The notes under the pieces: model-generated
What the model was told of the DNA's origin: nothing
Databases searched by the model: none
Seen by the model: the letters and a program-made list of their open reading frames with translations, nothing else
Shown here: one piece after another, positions 10,101 to 19,533 of the stretch
Numbering within the stretch: the stretch's first letter is position 1
How the letters are laid out: each line of letters opens with the position of its first letter
Program-made: the position numbers and the translations under genes
Source of the DNA: Novipirellula herctigrandis
Lineage (GTDB): Bacteria; Planctomycetota; Planctomycetia; Pirellulales; Pirellulaceae
DNA: 64,000 nucleotides
NCBI GenBank assembly: GCA_007859835.1
Contig: SJPJ01000001.1
Location: forward strand, 5,074,278 to 5,138,277
Direction: 5' to 3'

Positions 10101-13100
10101 AGGTGGCCGATCCTGCCGGTAAGCCGGTTGAAACGAAGTTAAAGATCGACGTGTTCAAAGAAACGACCACTCCAGCGGGCAAGGGGGAAAAACAGATCGC
10201 GAGTCATGATGTTGCAACCGACCCGGTCGATGGTGTTGCCCGTCAAACGTGCTCATTTGACGAAAATGGCTTTTACAAAATTCGCGCTACCGGAACTGAC
10301 CAGTTTGGAAACCAAGTAAGTGGCGAACATAAAATTCGAATTTCAGGTGACAAGGATGCGACCCGGTTACGGATTTTGGCCGATCGGCATTCGTTTCAAG
10401 TAGGCGAACAAGCCGAGGTTAATCTGCATTGGCGAGAACAACCCGCATTGGCACTGGTGACGTTTGAAGGAGCGTCCATCCTCTCACATCAGTTGGTGGA
10501 GCTGAAAAAGGGGAACAATTCGTTGCAGATTCCAATGGTCAGCGAATTTGCACCGAACATCTACTTGGCTGTCGCAGTGATGCAGCGGAACCAATTCCAT
10601 AACGCGCAAAGCGAATTCGAAGTCTCTCAGTCGCTGCGTGTCACCATCAAGCCGGAGCAAACCGAACAGAAACCCGGCGGTGATCTATCGGTTGAGCTGA
10701 CAGTGACCGATCCGATGGGTAAGCCCGTTACGGCTGAGCTTTCGTTAGCACTGGTTCAATCCAATTTGTTGCAAGCGTTTGACGATGTGCAAGGTGGCGT
10801 AGACGCATTCTTTAGTTCCGGTAGACGGACCACATCGATCCGCCTATCGACGAGTTGCACGTTTGATTACCGACCCCAAACACGGAACATCAGCCAATTT
10901 TTATTGGCGGAAGCCGAGCGCCGCGAGGCACTTGAACGAGAAGCGGCGGTTGTCGGTGACTTTGCGGTTGCTCCACGGGGAGCGGCTAGTAGAGCAGCAC
11001 GCGATGAGGATTACATGGTCGAGGCAGATCCGTCTTTCATGGGCGGTGGTGGCTACGGCTATGGAGGCGGAGGCATGGGCGGAATGGGGCTACCACAATC
11101 GGCTGAAGAAAATGAGATGCTTGACGGCCCGAGTTTCGGGATGCAGTCTACGGGTAGGATTATGTTGGGCGGCGCGGTCAATCGTAATGCAGGACAGATG
11201 CGTATGCAGATGGCGATCCCCTCCTCAAGGAGTCCTGCTCGATACTTGGAGTTGAAAAGCAACCGAACGCCATCAGCGACGTCGTTGCAATCTCTACTGC
11301 AATCACAACTATCGATCAATGGACTGACGGCTGACGGCAAATTTGTCACGGTCAATGGACGAGGTCAAGCCGATGCGGAGCAAGCGGCTCGTGACGGAGG
11401 TCTCGAGATTCTTCCGCCGACGGCTTACGCAGAAACGGCGTTTTGGGATCCCGTGATTATAACGGACGATAACGGCAAAGCGACCGTGACGATCACGCTG
11501 CCACAGCGATCGACCGCGTGGCGACTTCGTGCGAAAGGTGTCAACGATGCAACATTGGCTGGCGAAGCGACCGCCGACATCGTGACCAAGAAGGACCTGT
11601 TTGGCGAAATGAAATTGCCACTTGCTGTCACGGTCGGCGATTCGATCAGGATACCCGTGCAAATCCATCACTCGCTGGAAGGGAAACGCAAAGTCACCGT
11701 CAAGTTGAAGGCGATTCTTGGTGACAAATCAACGGAACAAACCAAGACCATTGAAGTCGATGGTCCAGCGATCAGCGAGTTGATGTTCCCAGTTGAAATC
11801 GATGCGGCCGACAAATCCTTGTTTGAGTTGTCGTTGGCGTCGGATGATGGTTATTTGGATCAATCAAACGCAGTTGTCGCGATTCGTCCCTATGGGTTCC
11901 CGGTTTATGAAACCGCCAGCGGCACTTCGTCGCAAAGCACCTTGGCACTTTTGGGTTTTGATGAAAAGCGAAAAACCGAAGGAACTTCGCTTGAAATCTT
12001 CATTGGTGCTAACCTGAATCGCTCGCTTTTGGACGCCGTTTTGGGCACCGGTTTTGATGGGTTTATGTTTTGTGGTAGACCTTCATCTAGTCCGATCGAG
12101 CGTAGTAATTCGGATGTGCTAGGCGGTGTCAGTTTGTTGCAAACGATTGGTGCAACTCAACGAGTTGATTCGCCTGATGCGGCTTCACTAACGAGTCGCA
12201 TTACTTCGTCGGTGACCCAGATGATCTCTGCCCAGCGTGACGATGGCGGCTGGGCATGGTCGGGGAAACCAAAGGGCGGAAATGCGGATACTTATCTGTC
12301 GTCGCGAGTCATGTGGGCACTAAGCGAAGCTCGCCAGGCTGGGTTTGCGGTGCCGCAAAATTCGTTTGATAAAGGAAAAGCATTCCTGAAGTCCTCGTTC
12401 GCTTCGACTCCGCTAGGCGAATTAGAGCGGCAAACGATACTGTTGCATGCGATGACCGTTTCGGGCGCAGGCGATTTCTCGTATGCGAATCGTTTGTACC
12501 GCGAACGCAATCGCCTTAGTTCGGCGGGTTTGATTCATCTCGCATTGACTCTTTCGGTAATGAACCGCACGCAAATGGCGAGCGGATTGGTCGATTTGAT
12601 CAAAATGCCAGTGGATGACAAACCGCTCGGCGCCGTAGATCGAGACCAAACGTTACCCTGGATTCGGAATCGCATCGAGCTACAGGCGCTGTATCTGCTG
12701 CTGTTGGAAACAATTGCGCCGAATCACCAAAATGGCCCGAAGCTAGTGGAAACCTTGTTGGCTGCCCGAGTAGGATCGCGATGGCCGGTTGAAAAGGCGA
12801 ACGGTCCTGCTATTGCGGCATTGGCTCGTTGGCATTTGATGAAGCGACCCGGTTTAGAGAAGTACTCTCTATCAATTGCAGTGAATGATCAAGAGATCGA
12901 TGCGTTCGTGATCGATCCGTCGGCTGATCCAAGTCGCCGTGTGGTTATTCCCACCGAAATGCTACGTAGCGAAAAACCGAACCGGATCGAGTTCAAATTG
13001 GATGGACGAGCGACGTTTAGCTACTCGGCCGTGCTTTCAGGATTTGTCGCCGCCGAGAACCTTGCCAGTTCCACGAAACAGTGGTCGGTGAGCCGCGTCT

Positions 13101-15367
13101 ATGAACCGGCAAAACGTTTGTTCGATGGTCGACCGGTACCACGAGGTTTTGATGTGGTCGACGGAAGCTACAAGTCGTTCACCAATCCACTGACTCAATT
13201 GCCGGTGGGCGAACGTGGTGAGGTTACGTTAATTCCGCGTCGACATCAAATATCTAGTCGCGATGAAAAACCACTCGATTACCTCGTTCTCAGCGAGCCC
13301 ATACCTGCTGGCTGTGTGGTGCTTGACGGATCGGTTTCGGGACAATTTGATCGATATGAATTGGAACCGGGGCAAATCACATTCTACTTAGGCGACCGAA
13401 AGTATTTCGGCAACCTAAGCTATACGCTTGTCGGATACGTTCCGGGATCCTATCGCACTGCGCAATCGGTGCTGCGAAGTTTCTACGAACCATCCCAATT
13501 CGCGATTGCGAAAGTCAAAGAATTGGAAGTGCGCAATGTCAACGATGAGTCGGTGGACTTGTACCGATTGACACCTGACGAGTTGTATTTCCTAGGTCAG
13601 GCTGAATTCACGAAACAAAATTTTGCTGCCGCGCACGAACACTTGACGCAGTTGTTTAAAAATTGGCGATTGGACGCAGATAAATACAAACATTGCGTTG
13701 AGAGTTTGTTCGCCTCTTCGCTTGCGATGGATCAACACACCGACACGGTCGCCTATTTTGAAGTGTTGAAGGAAAAGTATCCGGACGTAGTGATCTCGTT
13801 CGAGGACATTTTGCGAGTCGCTAAGTCGTATCAAGAACTTGGCGAGTATGAGCGGAGCTATCTAGTTTATCGTTCGACGGTCGAAGGCAGCTTTGAGCGA
13901 GAGTCCCAGGTTGCTGGTTTTTTGAATGCTCGCGGTGAATTCGTACGTAGTGTCCAGGCGATGGAAAAATTGGTTCGCGATTACCCTCGCGAATCCTATA
14001 TTGCGTCGGCCACGTATGCGCTGGCTCAAGAAACCTTCCGTCGAGCCGCCGAGGCAAACAAAGATGAGACGCTAAAGCAAACAGGGATAACACGTGTGCA
14101 TTTGATTGGTTCATCGATTCGAATGCTCGATCACTTTGTCACCACTTGGCCGTTGGATCCTGAAAATGATGAAGCGAGTTTTGCGTTGGCGACCGCTTTG
14201 GTCGAATTGGAACAGCACGCGGACGTGATTGATCGATGCAAAAAATATGCTGATCGTTATCCCAATAGCCGATTGCTTGATTCATTTTGGTACATGATCG
14301 GCTACAGCCATTTTGAACTCGGGCAACCTGACGAGGCTTTGGAGATGTGTCGCAAGGTTGCGGATGCTACTTTTTCAGTTCCCGAAACGGGCGGCACGCG
14401 ACGAGCCGATAACCGATGGGAAGCGATCTACATCATGGGCCAGATTTACCATAGCCTGGGTGACGCTGCCAAAGCGATTGCGGAGTACACGAAAGTCGAA
14501 GAGCGGTTCGCAGATGCGACCGAAGCGATCACGTATTTCAATCGAAAGGAAGTCGAATTGGACGAAGTCACTACGATTAAGCCGGATGACGCTAAGGATG
14601 TGGAACTTCGTTTTCGCAATATTGAAGAAGTGGCATTGAAGGTGTATCGGATCGACTTGATGAAATTCAGTTTGATGCAGCGAAACCTAGATCGAATTAC
14701 GGCGATCAACTTGGCCGGCATCAAACCCTACCACGAAGACACCGTAACGCTTGGTGACGGCAAAGATTACCGAGATCGGATCAAGAGGTTAACCTTACCG
14801 CTAGAAAAAGAAGGGGCATATCTGATCGTTTGCCGAGGCGACAATCTCTATGCGTCCGGTTTAGTTTTGGTCAGTCCACTGACGTTGTCGGTTCAAGAAG
14901 ATGCCCGATCGGGACGCGTGCGAGTGAGCGTCAAACATGCCGGCGATGACAAGTTTATTAGCGATGTACATGTCAAAGTGATCGGGTCAAAAAACGATAG
15001 GTTCGTGTCCGGAAAAACCGATTTAAGAGGCCTGATGATCGCGGATGACATCAGCGGAACATCCACCGTGATTGCACAACGAGGCAATGACCGCTACGCA
15101 TTTTATCGAGGAAAGGTATCGCTACAAAATGCACGTCCACAATACCAGGAAATGATGATGGGAGAACCTTTTGGAAGCTCCGGGAATTCCTTGGACGATC
15201 TATTCAGTGATGCACCATCCCAAGGACAAGCGGGTGCCCTCGGCAGAGGAGATTTGAGAGACAACCTACTGCGTCAGAACCGAGTTTTCCAAAACGAGAA
15301 GAAAAGTCTGTACGATGGTCTGCTCAACAACGAACGCAGCGGCATCAAGTCGAAGGAGGCATATTAG
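7136..15367 (+). CDS. Giant exported TPR / alpha-2-macroglobulin-like protein
   Basis: A 2743-residue protein with a signal peptide (MRFALCLAALLLVVSSTLG). Residues about 30-550 form TPR-like repeats. About 555-750 is a beta domain with the motif VNVKAYRIDMTDYF. MG2-like macroglobulin domains follow, including GYLYTDRPAYRAGQLVNIKG. Near residue 1300 is a Gly-rich linker. A macroglobulin core domain starts near 1435 (FWDPVIITDDNGKATVTI, then TAWRLRAKG), followed by a helical domain with DDGGWAW near 1700. The GCxEQ thioester is missing: the equivalent stretch reads FMFCGRPSSS. After residue 2140 a second TPR array and a second copy of the beta domain (VALKVYRIDLMKF, near 2490) follow. Bacterial relatives are periplasmic defence or envelope proteins; this form more likely works by binding than by covalent trapping (inference). 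Confidence 0.88.
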   Translation: MRFALCLAALLLVVSSTLGNDPPKKAISSVCTLPTIPAAIHDAMQSRAFEDAVQRIDEALAKADVTSEDYLRYLKGVALTEAKKYAVAIAVFEQLEEDFPESDWISRSRFGRANVFVLQRRYIDAGVIYEKEAERLLSRGRKDDLAKIYLEFAERYFEGLPADDPSKAKQPDYEQALSYYSEAVKLGPTATLQQQIEFHIARCQEELKQNKQAEDSYQKFLDHYSQGDNVAPAETLAEVEYRLGNVQLAAKRNAAARRTWQDLIAKWKDADKGDEPNAINDFIARAEYEIAHTFGLPTPTTIGDLELAVTAVESFLVNHPDHKLAPKAEYEIAGGYFHHGRHAQAIEWLGKLINNPKYQSSKQIPTARQALGGQFLAQERFDDAINAWKAFLEEHPTDHNWPVVQKRIVDAEYAKAEHARKNKRYREAREIWQTFLNKYPLDSRAASILLQFGEMNFSEGEEKHTERVATTVEAGDSPQSVELSDQSKGLFEAAIADWRRVVSKYPKSKEASQSSWLIGTTLEDQLGKLKEALEAYEETEGPLATQAKSRITRLTTPQLNLVTERKFRSDETPRIKLTTRNLEKVNVKAYRIDMTDYFRKMHLASGVESLDIALIDPDQQFEYTIPDFAEYKQVEGDVELSIDGPGVTAVTVSSDKLEATTMVVVSDLDMIVKTSRNELFLFAENMRNGKPAAGVSVLISDGSKVFAEDITGDDGVLQKNYDELRSVKDLRIFAVTDGHVASTENNLNGLDFAVGLTPRGYLYTDRPAYRAGQLVNIKGIVRWVNQDQFTFNPGQKFKLDVYDARGLLLLSEDVALNAYGTIHSNLLLPETTVEGDCRVHLHRDNQDETDLVGALSFQTSFQVTEYKLEPIDISIDLEKTVYFRGEKVQGSIELKYYYGTPLANETVHYRFGNDGEELMAKTDKDGKIEFEFETQRLSESQVLPLSVEYRDHRLSATEMVYIATRGFTVNASSLRDVYLVGESFETKFQVADPAGKPVETKLKIDVFKETTTPAGKGEKQIASHDVATDPVDGVARQTCSFDENGFYKIRATGTDQFGNQVSGEHKIRISGDKDATRLRILADRHSFQVGEQAEVNLHWREQPALALVTFEGASILSHQLVELKKGNNSLQIPMVSEFAPNIYLAVAVMQRNQFHNAQSEFEVSQSLRVTIKPEQTEQKPGGDLSVELTVTDPMGKPVTAELSLALVQSNLLQAFDDVQGGVDAFFSSGRRTTSIRLSTSCTFDYRPQTRNISQFLLAEAERREALEREAAVVGDFAVAPRGAASRAARDEDYMVEADPSFMGGGGYGYGGGGMGGMGLPQSAEENEMLDGPSFGMQSTGRIMLGGAVNRNAGQMRMQMAIPSSRSPARYLELKSNRTPSATSLQSLLQSQLSINGLTADGKFVTVNGRGQADAEQAARDGGLEILPPTAYAETAFWDPVIITDDNGKATVTITLPQRSTAWRLRAKGVNDATLAGEATADIVTKKDLFGEMKLPLAVTVGDSIRIPVQIHHSLEGKRKVTVKLKAILGDKSTEQTKTIEVDGPAISELMFPVEIDAADKSLFELSLASDDGYLDQSNAVVAIRPYGFPVYETASGTSSQSTLALLGFDEKRKTEGTSLEIFIGANLNRSLLDAVLGTGFDGFMFCGRPSSSPIERSNSDVLGGVSLLQTIGATQRVDSPDAASLTSRITSSVTQMISAQRDDGGWAWSGKPKGGNADTYLSSRVMWALSEARQAGFAVPQNSFDKGKAFLKSSFASTPLGELERQTILLHAMTVSGAGDFSYANRLYRERNRLSSAGLIHLALTLSVMNRTQMASGLVDLIKMPVDDKPLGAVDRDQTLPWIRNRIELQALYLLLLETIAPNHQNGPKLVETLLAARVGSRWPVEKANGPAIAALARWHLMKRPGLEKYSLSIAVNDQEIDAFVIDPSADPSRRVVIPTEMLRSEKPNRIEFKLDGRATFSYSAVLSGFVAAENLASSTKQWSVSRVYEPAKRLFDGRPVPRGFDVVDGSYKSFTNPLTQLPVGERGEVTLIPRRHQISSRDEKPLDYLVLSEPIPAGCVVLDGSVSGQFDRYELEPGQITFYLGDRKYFGNLSYTLVGYVPGSYRTAQSVLRSFYEPSQFAIAKVKELEVRNVNDESVDLYRLTPDELYFLGQAEFTKQNFAAAHEHLTQLFKNWRLDADKYKHCVESLFASSLAMDQHTDTVAYFEVLKEKYPDVVISFEDILRVAKSYQELGEYERSYLVYRSTVEGSFERESQVAGFLNARGEFVRSVQAMEKLVRDYPRESYIASATYALAQETFRRAAEANKDETLKQTGITRVHLIGSSIRMLDHFVTTWPLDPENDEASFALATALVELEQHADVIDRCKKYADRYPNSRLLDSFWYMIGYSHFELGQPDEALEMCRKVADATFSVPETGGTRRADNRWEAIYIMGQIYHSLGDAAKAIAEYTKVEERFADATEAITYFNRKEVELDEVTTIKPDDAKDVELRFRNIEEVALKVYRIDLMKFSLMQRNLDRITAINLAGIKPYHEDTVTLGDGKDYRDRIKRLTLPLEKEGAYLIVCRGDNLYASGLVLVSPLTLSVQEDARSGRVRVSVKHAGDDKFISDVHVKVIGSKNDRFVSGKTDLRGLMIADDISGTSTVIAQRGNDRYAFYRGKVSLQNARPQYQEMMMGEPFGSSGNSLDDLFSDAPSQGQAGALGRGDLRDNLLRQNRVFQNEKKSLYDGLLNNERSGIKSKEAY

Positions 15368-15387
15368 CTGAAAAACGCCTCTTTATT

Positions 15388-15446
15388 GTGAGCCGCAAGC
15401 CGCGGGGAGTGCCGCGTCAACCGGCGACTAGCGTCTTGCCGCTCAC
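15388..15446. repeat. Inverted repeat between convergent genes (possible terminator or REP-like element)
   Basis: GTGAGCCGCAAG at 15388-15399 and CTTGCCGCTCAC at 15435-15446 pair with one mismatch across a 35-base loop, which itself contains CCGCGG. It lies between the convergent ends of the giant gene and the YceH gene. There is no U-run, so a Rho-independent terminator is not proven. Confidence 0.45.
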
Positions 15447-15526
15447 ACCGCCTTGATGCTTTCCTCGCTGTCTCGTTAGTGTTGACCCGCAGCGACAAAA
15501 CAATATGTGTTCGACTAAGGATTTGG

Positions 15527-16225
15527 CTACGACTCAAGTTCATCAAGTCGCTTTTCCAAGGCATCGATTCTCTCGTTCACCGTTTCGAGTCTTGCGATTA
15601 ATGCATCAACTGCAGTGGTTGAGGGTTTCGTTGGTGCCGATTTCGATGGTGCGGCTGCGGCTTGCTTTTCAAGTTTTGCTTCGAGGTATTGTCGTTCTTC
15701 GGGTGGATAGAGTTTATGGGAAAACGTCTGGCCGCGGCCTGGTGGCGTTAACGGTTCAACCAAATCTTTTTCGATCAATTGTTCAACAATCTGCTGTGTG
15801 ACATTCAAATCATCGAGCGCATACATCCGCGAAGCTCGCGTGCGAATTTCACCAAGCGTTTGTGGTCCTCGAAGGAGTAGTTCGGTCATGATCGCGGCTC
15901 CGGGACTATCGACGTCTAGCCATTCGTATGCAGCATGCCGGTACTTCGTCACTCGCCCGCTACCTTGAATTTCCCTTGCCGCACCCACTTGCTTCAATTC
16001 ATCGAGAGCTGTCAACACATCATCTTCATCAAGTTGAAGTTGGGGCGACCGATTCGATTTTTGGTTCGATCCGCTGATGAGGCCCGATACGCTTAGCGGG
16101 TAACTATCGGGTGTTGTCTTTGCTTTTTCGACCAACACACCGAGCACTCGCCGAGCGTCACGTGAAAGGGGGACCGGTTTTGGTTTGTCTTGCGCTGCAT
16201 CTTCGTTCATCGGTGTGCGTGCCAA
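15527..16225 (-). CDS. YceH-like DUF480 winged-helix protein
   Basis: A 232-residue protein of the YceH/DUF480 family. Residues 20-60 carry the family signature: RRVLGVLVEKAKTTPDSYPL, then SVSGLISGSNQKSNRSP. Two tandem winged-helix domains follow (second one around AIMTELLLRGPQTLGEIRTRA). After a PPEERQYLEAKLEKQ stretch the C-terminus is an Ala/Thr-rich linker and a coiled coil (LIARLETVNERIDALEKRLDELE). E. coli YceH is of similar size and of uncertain function; a DNA-binding or regulatory role is inferred from the winged helices. ATG at 16225 is used; the Met at 16210 is an alternative. The gene is convergent with the giant gene. Confidence 0.9.
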   Translation of the reverse strand: MARTPMNEDAAQDKPKPVPLSRDARRVLGVLVEKAKTTPDSYPLSVSGLISGSNQKSNRSPQLQLDEDDVLTALDELKQVGAAREIQGSGRVTKYRHAAYEWLDVDSPGAAIMTELLLRGPQTLGEIRTRASRMYALDDLNVTQQIVEQLIEKDLVEPLTPPGRGQTFSHKLYPPEERQYLEAKLEKQAAAAPSKSAPTKPSTTAVDALIARLETVNERIDALEKRLDELES

Positions 16226-16378
16226 AAAGGGGGATGAAAGGACTTTCCACTATTTTCATCTTTTTGAGGCCTAGTGATCAACTCCCCTTCGAATCAGCAC
16301 GTGAATCGACGAAACGAACCCAATTCAGACGGTTTCGTTTCGCAACTGATACGAAAGCTAAGCGACACGTCGAATCAT

Positions 16379-16795
16379 TTACAGGACGTCGTCTGGCGGC
16401 GCCCCAATCTCAAGGTCGACATCGATGATCTTCATCGGCTGGGTCTCATCGAGATCAAGAATGTCGACAACATCATTGCTGTCGTCGTCGATTTCTTCGT
16501 CTGTCAATTCCAGACGCAACGTGATTCGACCAATGCGGACTTCCGTTCCTGGGCTTACAACCGTCTTTTCGACTCGTCGTTCATCGACGTAGATTCCGTT
16601 TTTTGAGCCTAAATCACGAACGGCAAGCGAACCGTATGGATCCAAGAAAAATTGACAGTGTCTTCGACTGATCGATTCGTCACTAATCGTGATGTCAGCC
16701 GTGGGGCAACGGCCTGCGACGACCGGTGGCGTCAGGATCCATTCCGCCTCGTCATTTCCATTTGAGCGATCAATCAAAACGAATTTGTAGTTCAT
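16379..16795 (-). CDS. FHA-domain protein
   Basis: A small cytoplasmic protein of 138 residues made up almost entirely of one forkhead-associated domain, which binds phosphothreonine peptides. The conserved positions are present: Gly-Arg at 28-29, Ser-Ile-Ser-Arg-Arg-His at 41-46 and Ser-Lys-Asn-Gly at 64-67. The C-terminal 40 residues are very acidic (DEEIDDDSNDVVDI). ATG at 16795 is used; an in-frame ATG at 16849 preceded by AAGG would add 18 residues and cannot be excluded. Planctomycetes carry many FHA proteins next to Ser/Thr kinases, but no kinase gene is present here, so the partner is unknown. Confidence 0.85.
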   Translation of the reverse strand: MNYKFVLIDRSNGNDEAEWILTPPVVAGRCPTADITISDESISRRHCQFFLDPYGSLAVRDLGSKNGIYVDERRVEKTVVSPGTEVRIGRITLRLELTDEEIDDDSNDVVDILDLDETQPMKIIDVDLEIGAPPDDVL

Positions 16796-17324
16796 TACCA
16801 GCCAACCTCGAAATGTGCGCGGCGCATCAATGCGGATCGAACGGGACATTGAGCCTTATCGGAACGACTCTGAGATTGACTACCATTTTACTCCAAATTC
16901 GCGGCTAGGTCACAGTCAAACCCCTGCAATCGCCAGGGCAAATCCGTTTTTTTCATTATGCAAATTTGCCGCTGCCCGTTCCGCTACGGTCCGCGTGTGA
17001 TTGCGATCTGACGCTCGGCAACGGATGTCCCAGCTTGAAAAACGGGCTAGCCCTGGGTGCAATCGCAGAGCCTAGCTTGACAACATCGGAGCGTCCCAGG
17101 CGGCGGGTTCATGGTCGAATTGCACAAAAAGTGTGGCAGGCCTGAACGGACTATTGTCGATCGGTGGTAAGCTCTTGTTGTGTGGTCCCCGAGTCACAGA
17201 ATTGGCAATTCAACGAAATACTTTGGGAATATTAGGGATTGTTCGCCCGATGGAGGCACCCGAGGAGCCTTCAACGTTGCATACGGTCGTTTTTTTCCGG
17301 TTCTCGCTTTCAAGCCGCAGTGCA
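16796..17324. other. Intergenic region upstream of the ABC exporter
   Basis: This stretch of about 530 bp holds the divergent promoters of the FHA gene and the ABC operon. A frame continuous with the ATPase is open from 17133, but its translated product upstream of 17325 resembles no ABC N-terminus, so I treat it as leader. I see no RNA gene or clear promoter. Confidence 0.5.
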
Positions 17325-18266
17325 ATGACTTATTCGCAGGTTCTCGCCGTTGATCGATTGGCCAAATCTTTTGGTGCCATTGAGGCCGTTTCCGACGTGT
17401 CGTTTCAAATCGGTTCAGGGGAAGTTTACGGATTGCTCGGCCCCAATGGAGCCGGGAAGACAACGACCATCGATATGATTTGCGGTCTCCGTAATCCTGA
17501 CCGTGGTACGGTTGTTGTCGATGGAACCGACTTTTCGATCGATCCCCGATCGGCCCAACGTAGTATGGGAGTCGTTCCTCAAGAGGTCGCTCTTTACGAA
17601 GAACTTTCGGCAGAAGAAAACTTGTTGTTCTGGGGAAAATTGGCGGGTTTGTCAGCGAAGATGGCAAAGCAGAGAACCGAACAACTGCTCAAGGACTTGA
17701 TGCTCACCGAACGGCGTCGGGATGCTGTTCGCACCTACTCGGGTGGAATGAAGCGGCGTGTCAACATCGGCTGTGGCCTCTTGCACAATCCGAAACTATT
17801 GTTGCTCGACGAGCCTACCGTTGGTATCGATCCTCAAGCACGTGCAAACATCCTCGACTTTGTACGCGGACTAACCAAACAAGGCACCGGAGTGCTGTAT
17901 ACAACGCACTATCTTGAGGAAGCCGAAACACTTTGCGATCGGATTGGAATCATCGACCATGGAAAACTGTTGGCTGAGGGAACGCTACAGGAACTACAAA
18001 ATCGCTTGGGCGGAGATCGATTGTTTGTCCTAGAGGGTGACTTTTCGGAAGCGGAACCGAGCAAGTGGAATGGTTTTATGGAGCGATTCCGGATCCTCAA
18101 TCAACGCGAACATCGGCTTGTCGTCGCTTCGATTGGTGAGCGACACCCGTCAGATTGCTTACGCGAGTTGTTGGACATTCCCATTCAAGTTGATAACGCT
18201 ATGGTTAAGAAGCCAAACTTGAGCGACGTTTTTTTGCAACTTACCGGGCGAGAATTGCGAGAATAG
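17325..18266 (+). CDS. ABC-2 exporter ATP-binding protein
   Basis: A 313-residue ATPase of the DrrA/CcmA type that should power the two permeases encoded next. It has Walker [10 protein letters not shown] (residues 39-47), a Q-loop in [11 protein letters not shown], the signature YSGGMKRR (138-145), Walker [13 protein letters not shown] and a switch histidine in TTHYLEEAE. About 80 C-terminal residues after the ATPase domain form the variable domain seen in this class. ATG at 17325 begins right before the first conserved strand ([17 protein letters not shown]). The next gene starts 1 base after the stop, so the genes are co-transcribed and probably translationally coupled. The substrate is unknown. 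Confidence 0.93.
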   Translation: MTYSQVLAVDRLAKSFGAIEAVSDVSFQIGSGEVYGLLGPNGAGKTTTIDMICGLRNPDRGTVVVDGTDFSIDPRSAQRSMGVVPQEVALYEELSAEENLLFWGKLAGLSAKMAKQRTEQLLKDLMLTERRRDAVRTYSGGMKRRVNIGCGLLHNPKLLLLDEPTVGIDPQARANILDFVRGLTKQGTGVLYTTHYLEEAETLCDRIGIIDHGKLLAEGTLQELQNRLGGDRLFVLEGDFSEAEPSKWNGFMERFRILNQREHRLVVASIGERHPSDCLRELLDIPIQVDNAMVKKPNLSDVFLQLTGRELRE

Positions 18267-18267
18267 T

Positions 18268-19533
18268 ATGCTTGCCACACTACTCAAAAAGGATCTCCGC
18301 CGCCTACGATCCAATTGGATCGGTTTTGCGATACTGCTGGCAATGCCGATCGGCATCACAGCCTTAGTCGGCAGCGTCTTCGGACCTTCCGCTCGCAGCG
18401 GAGAAATGCCTCGCATCAAACTTGCGATTGTGAACGAGGATGAAAGTCTGATAGGAAACACGATCGTCGCAATGGCTTCAGGAGAACAGTCACAGGCTTA
18501 TCTCGACTCCAAGAGCGTGGCTCGCAGCGAGGCAATGGATTTGATCAATCGCAACCAAATCAGTGCCGTGATCGTTGTCCCGAAAGACTTTACCAACCAG
18601 TATGTTGCGGGGCAGTCGCCACCGTCGATGCAGTTGATCAAAAATCCTGCGCAAAGCTATTTGCCGGCAATTACGGAGGAATTGCTGCGGTTGCTGACTG
18701 AGGGGCTTAATGCGGTTTCTCAGAATTTGGCCGAAGAGATGCCTGATGTCGTTGAGATCATTGAGGCTCCCGGCGCACCAGATACCGTCAAGTTGGCAAG
18801 CATTTTGACGCGTATTGGCGATCGTCTGCAGCGAGCCGAAGATTACCTGTTTCCACCTGTGATTGGATACACCCGAGGGACTGTCGCAGAGGCGGAGACT
18901 TCCGAGGAGCAAAGCGAAGGCTTCAATGTATTCGGCCTCGTCATGCCGGGGTTGGCCGCGTTGTTTCTGCTATTCACTGCTGAGGCAACCGCTCGAGACC
19001 TCGTTGTAGAGAGAAGGACGAAAACACTGAATCGGTTTCGTACATATCAAGTCCGACTACTGCCGTTCTTTCTTGCCAAAGCCGTCTATTCGTTCACGGT
19101 TGTTGGGATTGCTGCGGCCATTATCCTCGTCGGCGGTGCTTGGATTTTTGGAATCCATTGGCGAAGTCCGTTCGAAACAACCATCCTCACTTGCGCCTAT
19201 GCCGCATTCTGCGTTGGGTTCGCGTACCTACTCGTCGCAGTCATTTACCGTGAAAAGCGGATTGCGATTCTGTCGACGATCATCATCATGATGATGGCAT
19301 TTCTTGGTGGTTCGATGTTACCGACCGAAACTTTGCCGCCCCTCATTCGGGAGAGTTTGTCGCCATGGATGCCTAATCACAACTTCGCAGAATCGATCAA
19401 AAGACTTCAGTTTGACTATCCTGGTCCGCATTGGGCGACCGCGTCGATGGGCCTCTTGGCGGTTGGTATTGTGATGTTGATGATTGCGATCACCCTGTTT
19501 CAGTATCGACTCGGTCAGGGAGCAGAGGAATGA
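18268..19533 (+). CDS. ABC-2 type permease, first subunit
   Basis: A 421-residue membrane protein with the ABC-2 layout. One N-terminal TM segment (WIGFAILLAMPIGITALVG, residues about 17-35) is followed by a long extracytoplasmic domain of about 180 residues, then five C-terminal TM segments (starting at FNVFGLVMPGLAALFLLF). It begins 1 base after the ATPase gene. Its stop overlaps the start of the second permease by 4 bases (ATGA), so the three genes form one unit. The large outside domain is typical of exporters such as YhgE/DrrB-like proteins. This gene is intact, but its probable heterodimer partner is interrupted. Confidence 0.9.
   Translation: MLATLLKKDLRRLRSNWIGFAILLAMPIGITALVGSVFGPSARSGEMPRIKLAIVNEDESLIGNTIVAMASGEQSQAYLDSKSVARSEAMDLINRNQISAVIVVPKDFTNQYVAGQSPPSMQLIKNPAQSYLPAITEELLRLLTEGLNAVSQNLAEEMPDVVEIIEAPGAPDTVKLASILTRIGDRLQRAEDYLFPPVIGYTRGTVAEAETSEEQSEGFNVFGLVMPGLAALFLLFTAEATARDLVVERRTKTLNRFRTYQVRLLPFFLAKAVYSFTVVGIAAAIILVGGAWIFGIHWRSPFETTILTCAYAAFCVGFAYLLVAVIYREKRIAILSTIIIMMMAFLGGSMLPTETLPPLIRESLSPWMPNHNFAESIKRLQFDYPGPHWATASMGLLAVGIVMLMIAITLFQYRLGQGAEE

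Noticed and set aside
17133..17324. N-terminal extension of the ABC ATPase.
   Set aside because: The translated stretch has no ABC character, and the conserved domain starts right after the ATG at 17325.
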